Part shown: in pieces, positions 45,392-54,086 of the stretch
How the letters are laid out: every line of letters starts with the position of its first letter
Numbering within the stretch: the stretch's first letter is position 1
From: JAFDVL01 sp963794955
GTDB lineage: Bacteria; Acidobacteriota; Blastocatellia; RBC074
Length of the DNA stretch: 64,000 bases
Direction: 5' to 3'
Assembly: GCA_963794955.1 (NCBI GenBank)
Contig: CAWCGF010000038.1
Coordinates: 1 to 64,000 of the forward strand
The notes under the pieces: model-generated
Told to the model about the DNA's origin: nothing
Databases searched by the model: none
The model's input: the letters and a program-made list of their open reading frames with translations, nothing else
Made by a program: the position numbers and the translations under genes

Positions 45392-47836
45392 CCGAAGCAG
45401 CTTCCAAAACTAGCGCAGAAGTCGCCGAACACATTACGGTGCGCGGGCTAGTGCAAGGCGTAGGCTTTCGTCCGACCGTGTGGCGATTGGCGCGGCAACA
45501 TCATATTCGCGGCACTGTTGCCAATAACGGTAAGGGCGTCGCCATCCACGCTTGCGGCAATCCTGAGAATATCGAGAATTTCGTTGCAGCCCTGCAAACA
45601 CAGGCTCCGCCGCTCGCGCGCATAGATGAAATCATTCGCAAGGTCGCCGCCGAATTGCCGTTGCAATCCGAATTTCAAATCATCGAAAGCCAGGTTACCG
45701 CCGTTCACACAGGCGTTGTGCCGGATGCTGCTACGTGCGAAGCCTGCCGCACAGAAACGCTTGATCCGTTTGCGCGGCGCTTCCGCTATCCGTTCACAAA
45801 CTGCACACATTGCGGCCCGCGTCTTACCATCATTCGCAGCATTCCGTACGACCGTCCAAACACAACGATGCAGGATTTTGCGTTGTGCGAAGCATGCAGC
45901 CGCGAATATCACGATCCGTCAGACCGCCGCTTTCACGCGCAGCCGATTGCCTGTTACAAATGCGGCCCCGTTGCCAAGCTCGAACGCGCCGATGGCAAGC
46001 CTATCACCGCCGAAATGTTCTCAATGTTGGATGATGTGGACGCCGCCTGCACACTCCTGCAAAAAGGCCACATCGTAGCCATCAAAGGCATCGGCGGCTT
46101 TCAACTCGCCTGCGATGCCACCAACGAAGAGGCGGTTGCGCGATTGCGACAACTCAAGCAACGCGAGCGCAAACCATTTGCGCTGATGGTGCGCGATTTG
46201 GAGATTGCGCGCGAATATTGCGAGTTGAGTGAAGCTGAAACCAAGTTGCTGCAAAGTAATGCTGCACCAATTGTGATTCTAACGCGATACGATACGACGA
46301 GCGGCAGCGACATAGCCGACCTCCAACCAGTTCGCTACCGCTCGCCGTACCGTACCGAAGTCGCGCCAAGCGTTGCGCCAGGCGTGCAAACACTCGGCGT
46401 CATGCTGCCGAATTCACCGCTGCATCACTTGTTGCTGCGCCGCATGCATCGTCCGATTGTGCTGACATCGGGCAACCTGTCCGATGAGCCGCAGTGCATT
46501 GATAATAGTGATGCGATTATCCGCTTGGGCCACATCGCCGAATTCTTTCTGACGCACAATCGCCCAATTGCACAGCGCGTGGATGATTCGGTCGTCAAAG
46601 TAATGGCCGATGAGCCGCGTGTCTTGCGACGTGCCAGAGGCTATGCACCTGCGCCGCTGCGCTTGCCCGCTGGCTTTGAGAATGCGCTGCCGATTCTGGC
46701 GTTTGGCGGAGAGTTGAAAAATACGTTCTGTCTGTTGCGCGATGGACAAGCGATTTTGTCGCAGCATATCGGTGATTTGGAAGACGCACTGACGCAAGCC
46801 GATTATCGGCATAATCTGCAACTCTATGAAACGCTCTATGAACACAAGCCGCGACTGCTTGCCTGTGACCTGCACCCCGAATACCTGTCGTCCAAGCTGG
46901 CGCGCGAACAAGCGGAAACACGCACCTTGCCGCTCGTTGAAACGCAACATCACCACGCGCACATCGCAGCTTGTCTGGCGGAAAACGGCGTTGCGCTGCA
47001 TGCACAACCCGTTATTGGTGTCGCGCTGGATGGCTTGGGCTTTGGCACGGATGGCCAAGGATGGAAGCTGTGGGGCGGCGAATTCATGCTCGCGGATTAT
47101 CGGAGCTATAAACGGCTCGGCACCTTCAAGCCCATTGCAATGCTCGGCGGCGCACAGGCAATCCGCGAACCCTGGCGCAACACGTATGCACATCTGATGG
47201 CGGAACTCGGCTGGGCACGCTTTGCGATGAATTATAGCGAATTAGAATTGTTCATCTTTCTGGAAGCTAAGCCGCGCACGCTGCTCGATGGAATGCTGCA
47301 ACGCAACCTGAATTCACCGCTCGCTAGTTCGTGCGGACGCTTATTTGACGCGGTCGCAGCAGCGATTGGCATTTGCCGCGACCGCGCCGCCTACGAAGGG
47401 CAAGGCGCAGTCGAATTGGAAGCCATCGTGGATGAAGCCACGCTTTACCACGAAGACGAAGTACTCGCCTATCCGTTCTCGATTCCCCGCTTGAAGGAAT
47501 CAAATCTGCCCTACATCGAACCGCTGGCGATGTGGCAGGCCTTGCTCGGCGACTTGATTTTGCAAACGCCCATGCCGGTGATGGCGGCGCGCTTTCATAA
47601 GGGCCTGGCCAAAATCATCGTCACAATGATTGACAAAATCAGCCAGTACGAGAGCGGCGAAGAACCTGTCAAAACGGTCGCGTTGTCGGGCGGCGTGTGG
47701 CAAAACAAAGTCCTGCTGGAACAGGTCACAATGCGCTTGGTGCAGCTTGAATACAATGTCCTGACGCATCGCCAAACTGCCGTGCAATGACGGCTGTCTG
47801 GCCTTAGGCCAAGCCGTTATTGCAGCGGCGCAGTAG
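45388..47836 (+). CDS. hypF: HypF carbamoyltransferase (frameshift near the 3' end)
   Basis: HypF makes the cyanide ligands of the NiFe site: it activates carbamoyl phosphate and transfers the carbamoyl group to the C-terminal Cys of HypE. About 815 residues. Domains are acylphosphatase (about 12-100, VRGLVQGVGFRPTVWRLARQ), two zinc fingers (CEAC...CTHC and CEAC...CYKC, about 112-192), a YrdC-like domain (about 210-390, HIVAIKGIGGFQLACDATNE) and a Kae1-like domain (from about 430, with QHHHAHIAACLAENG and GVALDGLGFGTDG). An extra G near 47780 ends the frame early; without it the family ending TPCNDGCLALGQAVIAAAQ is restored, with the stop at 47834-47836. The ATG overlaps the NHL stop. Confidence 0.93.
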
Positions 47837-47845
47837 CGCAAAGGA

Positions 47846-47935
47846 AAATGTACAGCAAACTTTCCAGTTTGCTGCTGCTTTCCAATGCAGATCGCTGGGA
47901 ACACTGCTGCAAACTGGAAAGTTTGCTGTATATTT
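47846..47935. repeat. Long nested inverted repeat (dispersed hairpin element, copy 2)
   Basis: Arms 47846-47872 and 47909-47935 pair with one mismatch around a 36-base loop. The arm core GCAAACT-TTCC-AGTTTGC is again a small hairpin by itself. It fills the gap between hypF and hypC and ends just before the hypC ribosome site, so it could shield or free translation of hypC or protect the upstream mRNA. Confidence 0.85.
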
Positions 47936-47948
47936 TCAAAGGAGCTTT

Positions 47949-48231
47949 ATGTGTTTGGGAATTCCTGGTCACATCGTTTCACTGGATGCGACTTACGACA
48001 AACTGGCGATGGTAGATGTGGGCGGCGTGCAACGACAGGTCAACATCTCCTGCATCGTAGACGAAGCGCATCCGCCGAACCTCGTGTATCGGCGCTTGGG
48101 TGCTGGTACATGTCGGCTTTGCGATGAGCCGCATCAATGAACAGGAAGCGGCAGAAACCATGAAAATCCTAACCGAAATGGGTGAAGTGCAGGCCGAACT
48201 GGATGCCATGCGCGCTTCAGGAAAGACGTAG
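47949..48231 (+). CDS. hypC: HypC hydrogenase maturation chaperone, first copy (frameshift)
   Basis: HypC carries the Fe(CN)2CO unit with HypD and hands it to the large subunit. The conserved start is MCLGIPGHIVSLD, with the essential Cys2, behind AAAGGAG. The first half is normal to about 48085 (VDVGGVQRQVNISCIVDEA). The frame then shifts and resumes with WVLVHVGFAMSRINEQEAAE to the stop at 48229-48231. Corrected length is about 93 residues. A second hypC lies at 62283. Confidence 0.88.
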
Positions 48232-48233
48232 TT

Positions 48234-48922
48234 ATGACAGACAATTCCGGCGCTCCAATCTTTGTATCCCTTTTTGCACGGCACGCGGCAAAACGCGGCG
48301 CGTTTGGATGAATGCGTTGCTCGAATCCGTCCAGCAAAAAGCGCAACACAGCATAGACGTGAAGCAGCAGTTCTTCTCCGCGAATGCCGCACAAATCGTC
48401 ACTGTTGCCCGCGCCCTTGCTAATGTGTACGAACAAGGTGGTAAGCTGTTCACGATGGGCAATGGCGGTTCCAGTTGCGACGCCTCGCACATTGCGGTCG
48501 AGTTTTTGCATCCCGTGACTGCCGGGCGTCCGGCCTTGCCTGCCGTCAATCTGGTAGCCGATACGGCGATGATGACTGCGGTCGGCAACGATGTCGGCTT
48601 CGCGCATATTTTTGTGCGGCAACTGATCGCGCAGGCCAGACGCGGCGATGCGCTGATTGGCATTTCTACGAGCGGCAATTCTGACAACCTGCTCACGGCG
48701 TTTGCGAAGGCGAAAGAAATGGGAATCGTAACGATCGGCTTGGCAGGCGGCGACGGCGGACGAGATGAAGCAGAGCCGCGACGTAGATCATTGCTCTGGT
48801 CGTACCAAGCGACAGCATTCATCGCGTGCAGGAATGTCACGTCGCGCTCTATCACATCCTTTGGGATTTGGTGCATACGCTGTTGGCCGATAAACGCGGC
48901 GGACTTAAGCGCGCAGGAGTAA
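48234..48922 (+). CDS. SIS-domain phosphosugar isomerase-like protein (GmhA/DiaA type, frameshifted)
   Basis: Core sequence TMGNGGSSCDASHIAVEFLH (about 48455) is the signature of sedoheptulose-7-phosphate isomerase-like SIS proteins. It continues with AVGNDVGFAHIFVRQLIAQA, ISTSGNSDNLLTAF and IGLAGGDGGR. Near 48770 the frame shifts; the remainder in the other frame, QECHVALYHILWDLVHTLLA, is the family C-terminus. Another shift near 48300 obscures the start (either ATG 48234 with a shift, or MNALLESV at 48310). GmhA-like genes occur beside hypD/hypE in other hydrogenase loci, where their role is unexplained. It may bind a phosphosugar or a phospho-intermediate of ligand synthesis; no function is proven. 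Confidence 0.78.
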
Positions 48923-48924
48923 GT

Positions 48925-50059
48925 ATGAAATACGTAGACGAATTTCGTGATCCCGCCAAAGCAAAAGTCCTGCTGAAGGAAATCCAGCAATTGGTCGAAG
49001 GCATCGCAGTTGCGTCGTCCGCTCCAAATTATGGAAGTCTGCGGCGGTCACACACATTCGATCTTTCGCTACGGGCTGAAGCAAATGCTGCCACCGCAAG
49101 TCGAATTCGTGCATGGTCCCGGCTGTCCGGTCTGTGTGCTGCCAATGGGGCGCGTGGATGATTGCATTGCGCTGGCGGAACATCCTGAAGTGATTTTCAC
49201 GACCTTTGGCGATGCGATGCGCGTACCGGGTTCAAAAAAAAGTCTGTTGCAGGCGAAAGCCGAAGGGGCAGATGTACGAATGGTCTATTCGCCGCTGGAT
49301 GCGCTGAAGCTGGCCAAAGAAAACCCGCAGCGCGAAGTGATTTTCTTCGGCTTGGGCTTTGAAACAACGATGCCCAGCACGGCACTGACGGTGCTGGAAG
49401 CCCGGAAACAAGGCATTCGCAACTTCTCGCTCTTTTGCAATCACATCACGATCATCCCGACGATCAAGGCAATTCTGGATTCGCCGGATTTGCACCTGGA
49501 CGGCTTTCTTGGCCCCGGTCACGTCAGCATGGTCATCGGCACTGCGCCGTACGATTTCATCGCGCGGCATTATCACAAGCCGATTGTCATTGCCGGATTT
49601 GAGCCGCTCGACATCCTGCAATCGCTGTGGATGGTGCTGAAACAAATCGCCGACGGGCGCGCCGAAGTCGAAAACCAATACGCGCGCATCGTGCCGGAAG
49701 ACGGCAATGCGGCGGCGCTTGCGGCGGTCAATGAAGTCTTTGAATTGCGTGAATTTTTCGAATGGCGCGGCCTCGGTTCGATCGATCATTCCGGCGTGAA
49801 AGTGCGCGCAGCATTTGCCGACTTCGACGCTGAAAGAAAGTTTTCAGTCCCGAATCTGAAGATCGCCGATCCGAAATCCTGTCAGTGCGGCGAAGTCTTA
49901 AAAGGCATTCTCAAGCCGCAGGAATGCAAAGTCTTTGGCACAGCTTGCACGCCCGAAACACCGCTCGGCGCGTTGATGGTTTCGTCCGAAGGCGCGTGCG
50001 CCGCGTATTACAACTTCGGACGCATCGATATTTCAGGGCTGCGGAGGGCTGCCGTATGA
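48925..50059 (+). CDS. hypD: HypD Fe-cofactor assembly protein (one frameshift)
   Basis: HypD is the iron-sulfur scaffold on which Fe(CN)2CO is built with HypC. It starts at 48925 (MKYVDEFRDPAKAKVLLKEI) behind GCAGGAG. One base is off near 49010, and the frame then gives RPLQIMEVCGGHTHSIFRYG and FVHGPGCPVCVLPMGRVDDC, which hold the iron-binding cysteine motifs. The C-terminal [4Fe-4S] ligands are in CQCGEVLKG, CKVFGTAC and SSEGACAAYYNFGR. Corrected length about 378 residues, normal for the family. Its stop overlaps the hypE start (ATGA). Confidence 0.93.
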
Positions 50060-51141
50060 CTGCGCCGTTTGTCTGCAATATTTCGCTGGAAGAGATGCAA
50101 CGCGGGCGCGGCAAAGTGCGGGATACGAACATCACGCTGGCACACGGCAGCGGCGGCAAGGCGATGCGCGATTTGATTCAGGATGTCATCCTCGGTGCCT
50201 TTAATAATCCGTTGCTCGCGCCGCTCGAAGATCAAGCCGTCATCAATCTCGCCGAACTTGCGACGAAGGGCGATCGCTTGGCCTTCACGACGGATTCTTA
50301 CGTTGTGCATCCGCTATTTTTTCCCGGCGGCGACATTGGCAAGCTCGCCGTCAACGGCACGGTCAACGATCTGGCGATGAGCGGCGCGCGGCCTTTGTAT
50401 TTGTCGTGCGGCTTGGTGCTGGAAGAAGGCTTGCCGGTCGAAACGTTGCGGCGCGTGACGATGAGCATGCGGGCGGCGGCAGACTTGGTTGGCGTGTCCG
50501 TCGTCACAGGTGACACCAAAGTGGTCGAGCGCGGTTCTGCTGACAAGTTGTTCATCAACACTGCAGGCATCGGCGTCGTTCCGGCAGGCGTCAACATCTC
50601 GGCTGCGCGCGCGCAGGCGGGTGACAAAGTCATCGTCAATGGTTATCTGGGCGATCACGGCTGCGCGATTTTATTGGCCCGCAATGAACTCGCGCTGGAA
50701 ACCGATGTCGAAACAGATTGCCAACCGCTCAGCGATTTAGTGCGAACGATGCTCGCCGTTTGCCCGGACATTCATTGCCTGCGCGATGCAACGCGCGGCG
50801 GTTTGGCGACGGTGCTGAATGAGTTCGCGCAATCTTCTGGCGTGGCGATTTGCCTGGAGGAAAATGCGCTGCCGTTGCGTGAAGAAGTACGCGGCGCGTG
50901 CGAAATTCTGGGACTTGATCCGTTGTATCTGGCCAATGAAGGCAAGCTCGTGGCAATCGTGCCAGCAGCTTTTGCCGAGCCATTGGTTGAGGGCATGCGC
51001 GCCCATCCGGCAGGCGCACAAACCGCCATCATCGGCGAAGTCGTAGCGGCTCCCGCCGGCATCGTGATGCTCAACACAGGCTTTGGCGGCGGGCGCATTG
51101 TGGATTTATTAGTCGGCGAACAATTGCCGCGCATTTGCTGA
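50056..51141 (+). CDS. hypE: HypE carbamoyl dehydratase
   Basis: HypE dehydrates the thiocarbamate made by HypF to thiocyanate, the source of CN. 361 residues, intact. ATP-binding PurM-like fold: ITLAHGSGGKAMRDLIQDVI at the start, FTTDSYVVHPLFFPGGDIGK with GTVNDLAMSGARPLYLSCG, and VSVVTGDTKVVERG. The C-terminus ends in PRIC, with the conserved carbamoylated cysteine as last residue. The start at 50056 overlaps the hypD stop and gives the family length; a longer upstream frame shadows hypD and is discarded. An inverted repeat follows. Confidence 0.95.
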   Translation: MTAPFVCNISLEEMQRGRGKVRDTNITLAHGSGGKAMRDLIQDVILGAFNNPLLAPLEDQAVINLAELATKGDRLAFTTDSYVVHPLFFPGGDIGKLAVNGTVNDLAMSGARPLYLSCGLVLEEGLPVETLRRVTMSMRAAADLVGVSVVTGDTKVVERGSADKLFINTAGIGVVPAGVNISAARAQAGDKVIVNGYLGDHGCAILLARNELALETDVETDCQPLSDLVRTMLAVCPDIHCLRDATRGGLATVLNEFAQSSGVAICLEENALPLREEVRGACEILGLDPLYLANEGKLVAIVPAAFAEPLVEGMRAHPAGAQTAIIGEVVAAPAGIVMLNTGFGGGRIVDLLVGEQLPRIC

Positions 51142-51159
51142 TGGTATTTCAAAAGAGGC

Positions 51160-51224
51160 GTTCAGAGTTCAAGCTTCAGCTTGCTCTTTGTGCAAACCAA
51201 CAAGCTGAAGCTTGAACTCTGAAC
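51160..51224. repeat. 24-bp inverted repeat between hypE and hypA
   Basis: Perfect 24-bp arms (51160-51183 and 51201-51224) around a 17-base loop. The arm contains CAAGCTTCAGCTTG, itself self-complementary, as in the other elements of the window. It occupies nearly the whole gap and ends 12 bases before the hypA start, so it would form in the polycistronic mRNA. Confidence 0.85.
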
Positions 51225-51235
51225 ACTTATCTTCT

Positions 51236-51566
51236 ATGCACGAACTTGGAATTACACGCAGCGTCATCGCCATTTGCACCGAACACGCCCACGGCGCGTC
51301 CGTCAAACGTGTCACGCTGGAAATCGGCAAGCTCAGCGCGATCATGCCCGATGCCGTGCGCTTCTGTTTCGACATCTGCGCGAAAGGCACAGTCGTCGAG
51401 GGCGCACAACTGGAAATCATTGAAATTCCCGGCATGGCGATTTGTCAGCAATGTCAGCGACCGAGTTCACCTGGTGCAACCGTTCGGACGTTGTGATTGT
51501 GGTAGCAACGACCTCAAACAAATCGCAGGCAATGAATTAAAAGTCAAAGAAATGGAGACCATCTGA
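51236..51566 (+). CDS. hypA: HypA nickel-delivery protein, first copy (frameshift)
   Basis: HypA brings nickel to the hydrogenase large subunit together with HypB. It starts MHELGITRSVIAICTEHAHG, with the nickel-binding His2. The zinc-site half begins CQQC; a frameshift near 51460 follows, and the other frame continues HLVQPFGRCDCGSNDLKQIA to the stop at 51564-51566. The second zinc pair reads CDC rather than the usual CxxC, which may be true or part of the damage. Its stop overlaps the hypB ATG by one base. Corrected length about 109 residues. Confidence 0.85.
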
Positions 51567-52507
51567 TGTGTGCTACTTGTGGATGCTCTGACAACAATCA
51601 CGTCACCGTGACCAATCCTGAAACCGGCGAACAGATCATGCTGTCGCACGACGAAGCGCACACACTCGGTGTCGCGCACGATCATGCGCCTGCACCGAAA
51701 ACGAAATGGCTTGATGTCATCAAACAAGGCTTTCTACACAGCCTTCCGCACGCGCATTCGCACGACCATTCGCATCCGCACAATCACAGTCATGATCATT
51801 CACACAACGGAACTAGCGCGACCATCACCGCAACGATGCACGGGACAACCATTGCATTAGAACAGGAAATTCTTGGCAAGAATCAATTGCTGGCCGAGCG
51901 CAATCGCGGCTGGTTGCTGGGGCGTGGCATCCTGGCCTTGAATCTGGTGAGTTCGCCCGGCTCCGGCAAAACGACGCTGCTGGAACGTACGGTGCGCGAC
52001 CTGCAAAGTGAATATGAAATCAGTGTTATCGAAGGCGATCAGGAAACAGTGAATGATGCCGAACGCATTCGCGCGACTGGATGCAAAGCCGTGCAAATCA
52101 ACACGGGCACGGGCTGCCACCTTGAGGCCGACATGCTTGGACGCGGGCTGACGAGTTTGCAGCCTGCTCCCAATTCGCTGCTGTTCATTGAAAACGTCGG
52201 CAATCTGGTTTGTCCCGCGATGTTCGATTTGGGCGAGCGCGCTAAAGTTGCGATCCTCTCCGTCACTGAAGGCGAAGACAAACCCCTCAAGTATCCGCAT
52301 ATGTTTCGCGCCAGCCAATTGATGCTCCTCAACAAAATTGACCTGCTGCCTTATCTCAACTTTGATGTCGAGCGTTGTTTGGCATACGCGAAAGAAGTGA
52401 ATCCGCAAATTGAAGTGCTACAGGTTTCCGCGCTGACGGGGGCAGGGATGAAGGGTTGGTATGATTGGTTAGACCACCAGCAGCAAAGGCAAATAGCGGC
52501 GTACTAA
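51566..52507 (+). CDS. hypB: HypB GTPase, His-rich form
   Basis: HypB hydrolyses GTP to drive nickel insertion. 313 residues, intact. The N-terminus MCATCGCSD has the CxxCGC high-affinity nickel motif, followed by a His/Asp-rich stretch (about residues 58-81, HAHSHDHSHPHNHSHDHSHN), typical of forms that store nickel. The GTPase domain has the P-loop LVSSPGSGKTTLLERT, the switch region with GDQETVNDAERI, ENVGNLVCPAMFDLGE and the NKID base-recognition motif. A second HypB without the metal-storage region is encoded at 61605. It is the last gene of the first half of the locus. Confidence 0.95.
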   Translation: MCATCGCSDNNHVTVTNPETGEQIMLSHDEAHTLGVAHDHAPAPKTKWLDVIKQGFLHSLPHAHSHDHSHPHNHSHDHSHNGTSATITATMHGTTIALEQEILGKNQLLAERNRGWLLGRGILALNLVSSPGSGKTTLLERTVRDLQSEYEISVIEGDQETVNDAERIRATGCKAVQINTGTGCHLEADMLGRGLTSLQPAPNSLLFIENVGNLVCPAMFDLGERAKVAILSVTEGEDKPLKYPHMFRASQLMLLNKIDLLPYLNFDVERCLAYAKEVNPQIEVLQVSALTGAGMKGWYDWLDHQQQRQIAAY

Positions 52508-52916
52508 TTTAAGGCGAGAACTGGTCTAGAAACCTACAGTTAAACTGTAATAAGTAGTTACACCTGCTCGAATACATTACACTCAAAACATTATTCCACA
52601 GACAGAGTAACCATCTGTTTATTCTTAGTGATAAGAATTTTCAGGCCTCGTTTAGAGCCTCTTTTATTCAGAAAATTAAAAATTCACCGTATTATTAAGC
52701 AGCTTTGATTTAGCGCGTAAATAGCTGGCTGTAGGGGATATTAGCAGGCTAAGATCAGAGGCTGACACACTATGTTTGAGCGCCCACTTCTTCCTTCATA
52801 ATAAAGCCTCTAGCCAAAATAGGGTAGGGTAGCCACCCAAAGTGCCCTCTTACTAATAACTTTGGTCTCAGAATTGCTCGAAAAAATTGAGAGCAACTAA
52901 CAACAAAGAGGAATTT
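52508..52916 (+). promoter_or_regulatory. Regulatory gap before the hydrogenase structural genes
   Basis: 409 AT-rich bases separate hypB from the small subunit. TACAGTTAAACTGTA (52535-52549) is a perfect 15-bp palindrome, a candidate operator. AGAGGCT (about 52751) and AGCCTCT (about 52805) could form a long-range hairpin. The gap is far longer than any other in the locus, so the structural genes probably have their own promoter. No sigma-specific box is clear enough to name. Confidence 0.5.
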
Positions 52917-53972
52917 ATGGCTATAGCAGCATCACGCCTAAGTGAGCGGCCACCAGATGTGAAGGAAGTTCACATTGTTTGGCTAACAGCGGGGCTGGGA
53001 TGCGACGGCGATACTATTTCTATCACTGCCGCTGAACAGCCTAGTATTGAGGATGTCCTGTTAGGAGCAATTCCAGGGCTTCCTAAAGTGCATTTGCATA
53101 ATCCTGTTGTCGCACCCGAAGTCGGCGATGAGTTTATGAATTTCTTTTATCAGGCAGAACGAGGTGAACTAGATCCCTTCGTTTTTGTAGTGGAAGGTTC
53201 TATACCTAACGAGCGTATTAAGCAGGAAGGTTATTGGGCAGCGCAAGGAACTAACCCCGAGACGGGGCAGCCGATTACTACGAACGAATGGATTGATCGG
53301 CTGGCCCCAAAGGCTTGGGCCGTCATAGCGATTGGTACGTGCGCCACGTATGGTGGCATTCACGCAATGGCAGGCAATCCGACAGGTTGCATGGGGCTGG
53401 CGGATTATCTGGGCTGGGGCTTTCGCTCCTGGGCAGGTATCCCCATTGTGAATGTGCCGGGCTGTCCCGTGCAACCGGACAACTTCATGGAAACAGTGCT
53501 ATACCTGCTTTATCAGGCGGCGGGGATGTCACCAATGATCCCGCTGGACGATAAGCTGCGCCCAACCTGGCTTTTCGGTAAGACTGTTCACGAAGGCTGT
53601 GACCGCGCAGGTTATTACGAGCAAGGCGATTTCGCGCACGAATACGGTTCGTCCAAGTGTATTGTTAAGCTTGGCTGCTGGGGGCCAGTCGTTAATTGCA
53701 ATGTGACCAAACGCGGCTGGATGCGCGGCATCGGCGGGTGTCCAAATGTGGGCGGCATCTGCATCGGCTGTACTATGCCTGGCTTCCCGGATAAATTCAT
53801 GCCCTTTATGGATGAACCACCCGGCGCAACGCTTTCATCCGGCACTGTCGGTATTTATGGACGCGCGATTCGTGCGCTGCGCGGCATCACCAATACCACA
53901 GTAAATAAAGAACCAAAATGGCGGCATCCGGGTTCGCAGCTCACAACCGGCTATCGGCCTAGAACATATTAA
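52917..53972 (+). CDS. hhyS: Group 1h (actinobacterial-type) [NiFe] hydrogenase small subunit
   Basis: Electron-transfer subunit of a high-affinity, oxygen-tolerant H2-uptake hydrogenase. 351 residues from the ATG at 52917 (AGAGGAATTT upstream); no twin-arginine signal, so the enzyme stays in the cytoplasm. The proximal cluster motif is WLTAGLGCDGD: Cys29 followed by Asp32 where classical enzymes have Cys. This three-Cys/one-Asp ligation is described for the Ralstonia group 1h enzyme. Other cluster cysteines are in IGTCATYGGI and VPGCPVQPDNF; His and Cys of the next clusters are in VHEGCDRAGYY, CIVKLGCWGP, IGGCPNVGGICIGC. Intact, unlike many neighbours. Confidence 0.96.
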   Translation: MAIAASRLSERPPDVKEVHIVWLTAGLGCDGDTISITAAEQPSIEDVLLGAIPGLPKVHLHNPVVAPEVGDEFMNFFYQAERGELDPFVFVVEGSIPNERIKQEGYWAAQGTNPETGQPITTNEWIDRLAPKAWAVIAIGTCATYGGIHAMAGNPTGCMGLADYLGWGFRSWAGIPIVNVPGCPVQPDNFMETVLYLLYQAAGMSPMIPLDDKLRPTWLFGKTVHEGCDRAGYYEQGDFAHEYGSSKCIVKLGCWGPVVNCNVTKRGWMRGIGGCPNVGGICIGCTMPGFPDKFMPFMDEPPGATLSSGTVGIYGRAIRALRGITNTTVNKEPKWRHPGSQLTTGYRPRTY

Positions 53973-54086
53973 ATCCGTACTGCAAGTAGTAACGAATACA
54001 ATTCACAAAGAGCCCGTCGAGGTTGGCTGTATAGAAGAATTGTGTCCGCTGCCAGTTGTTATATAAACTTCTGAGGAATGCGAGTT

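Noticed and set aside
46414..47193. 259-residue minus-strand frame
   Set aside because: Antisense shadow of hypF.
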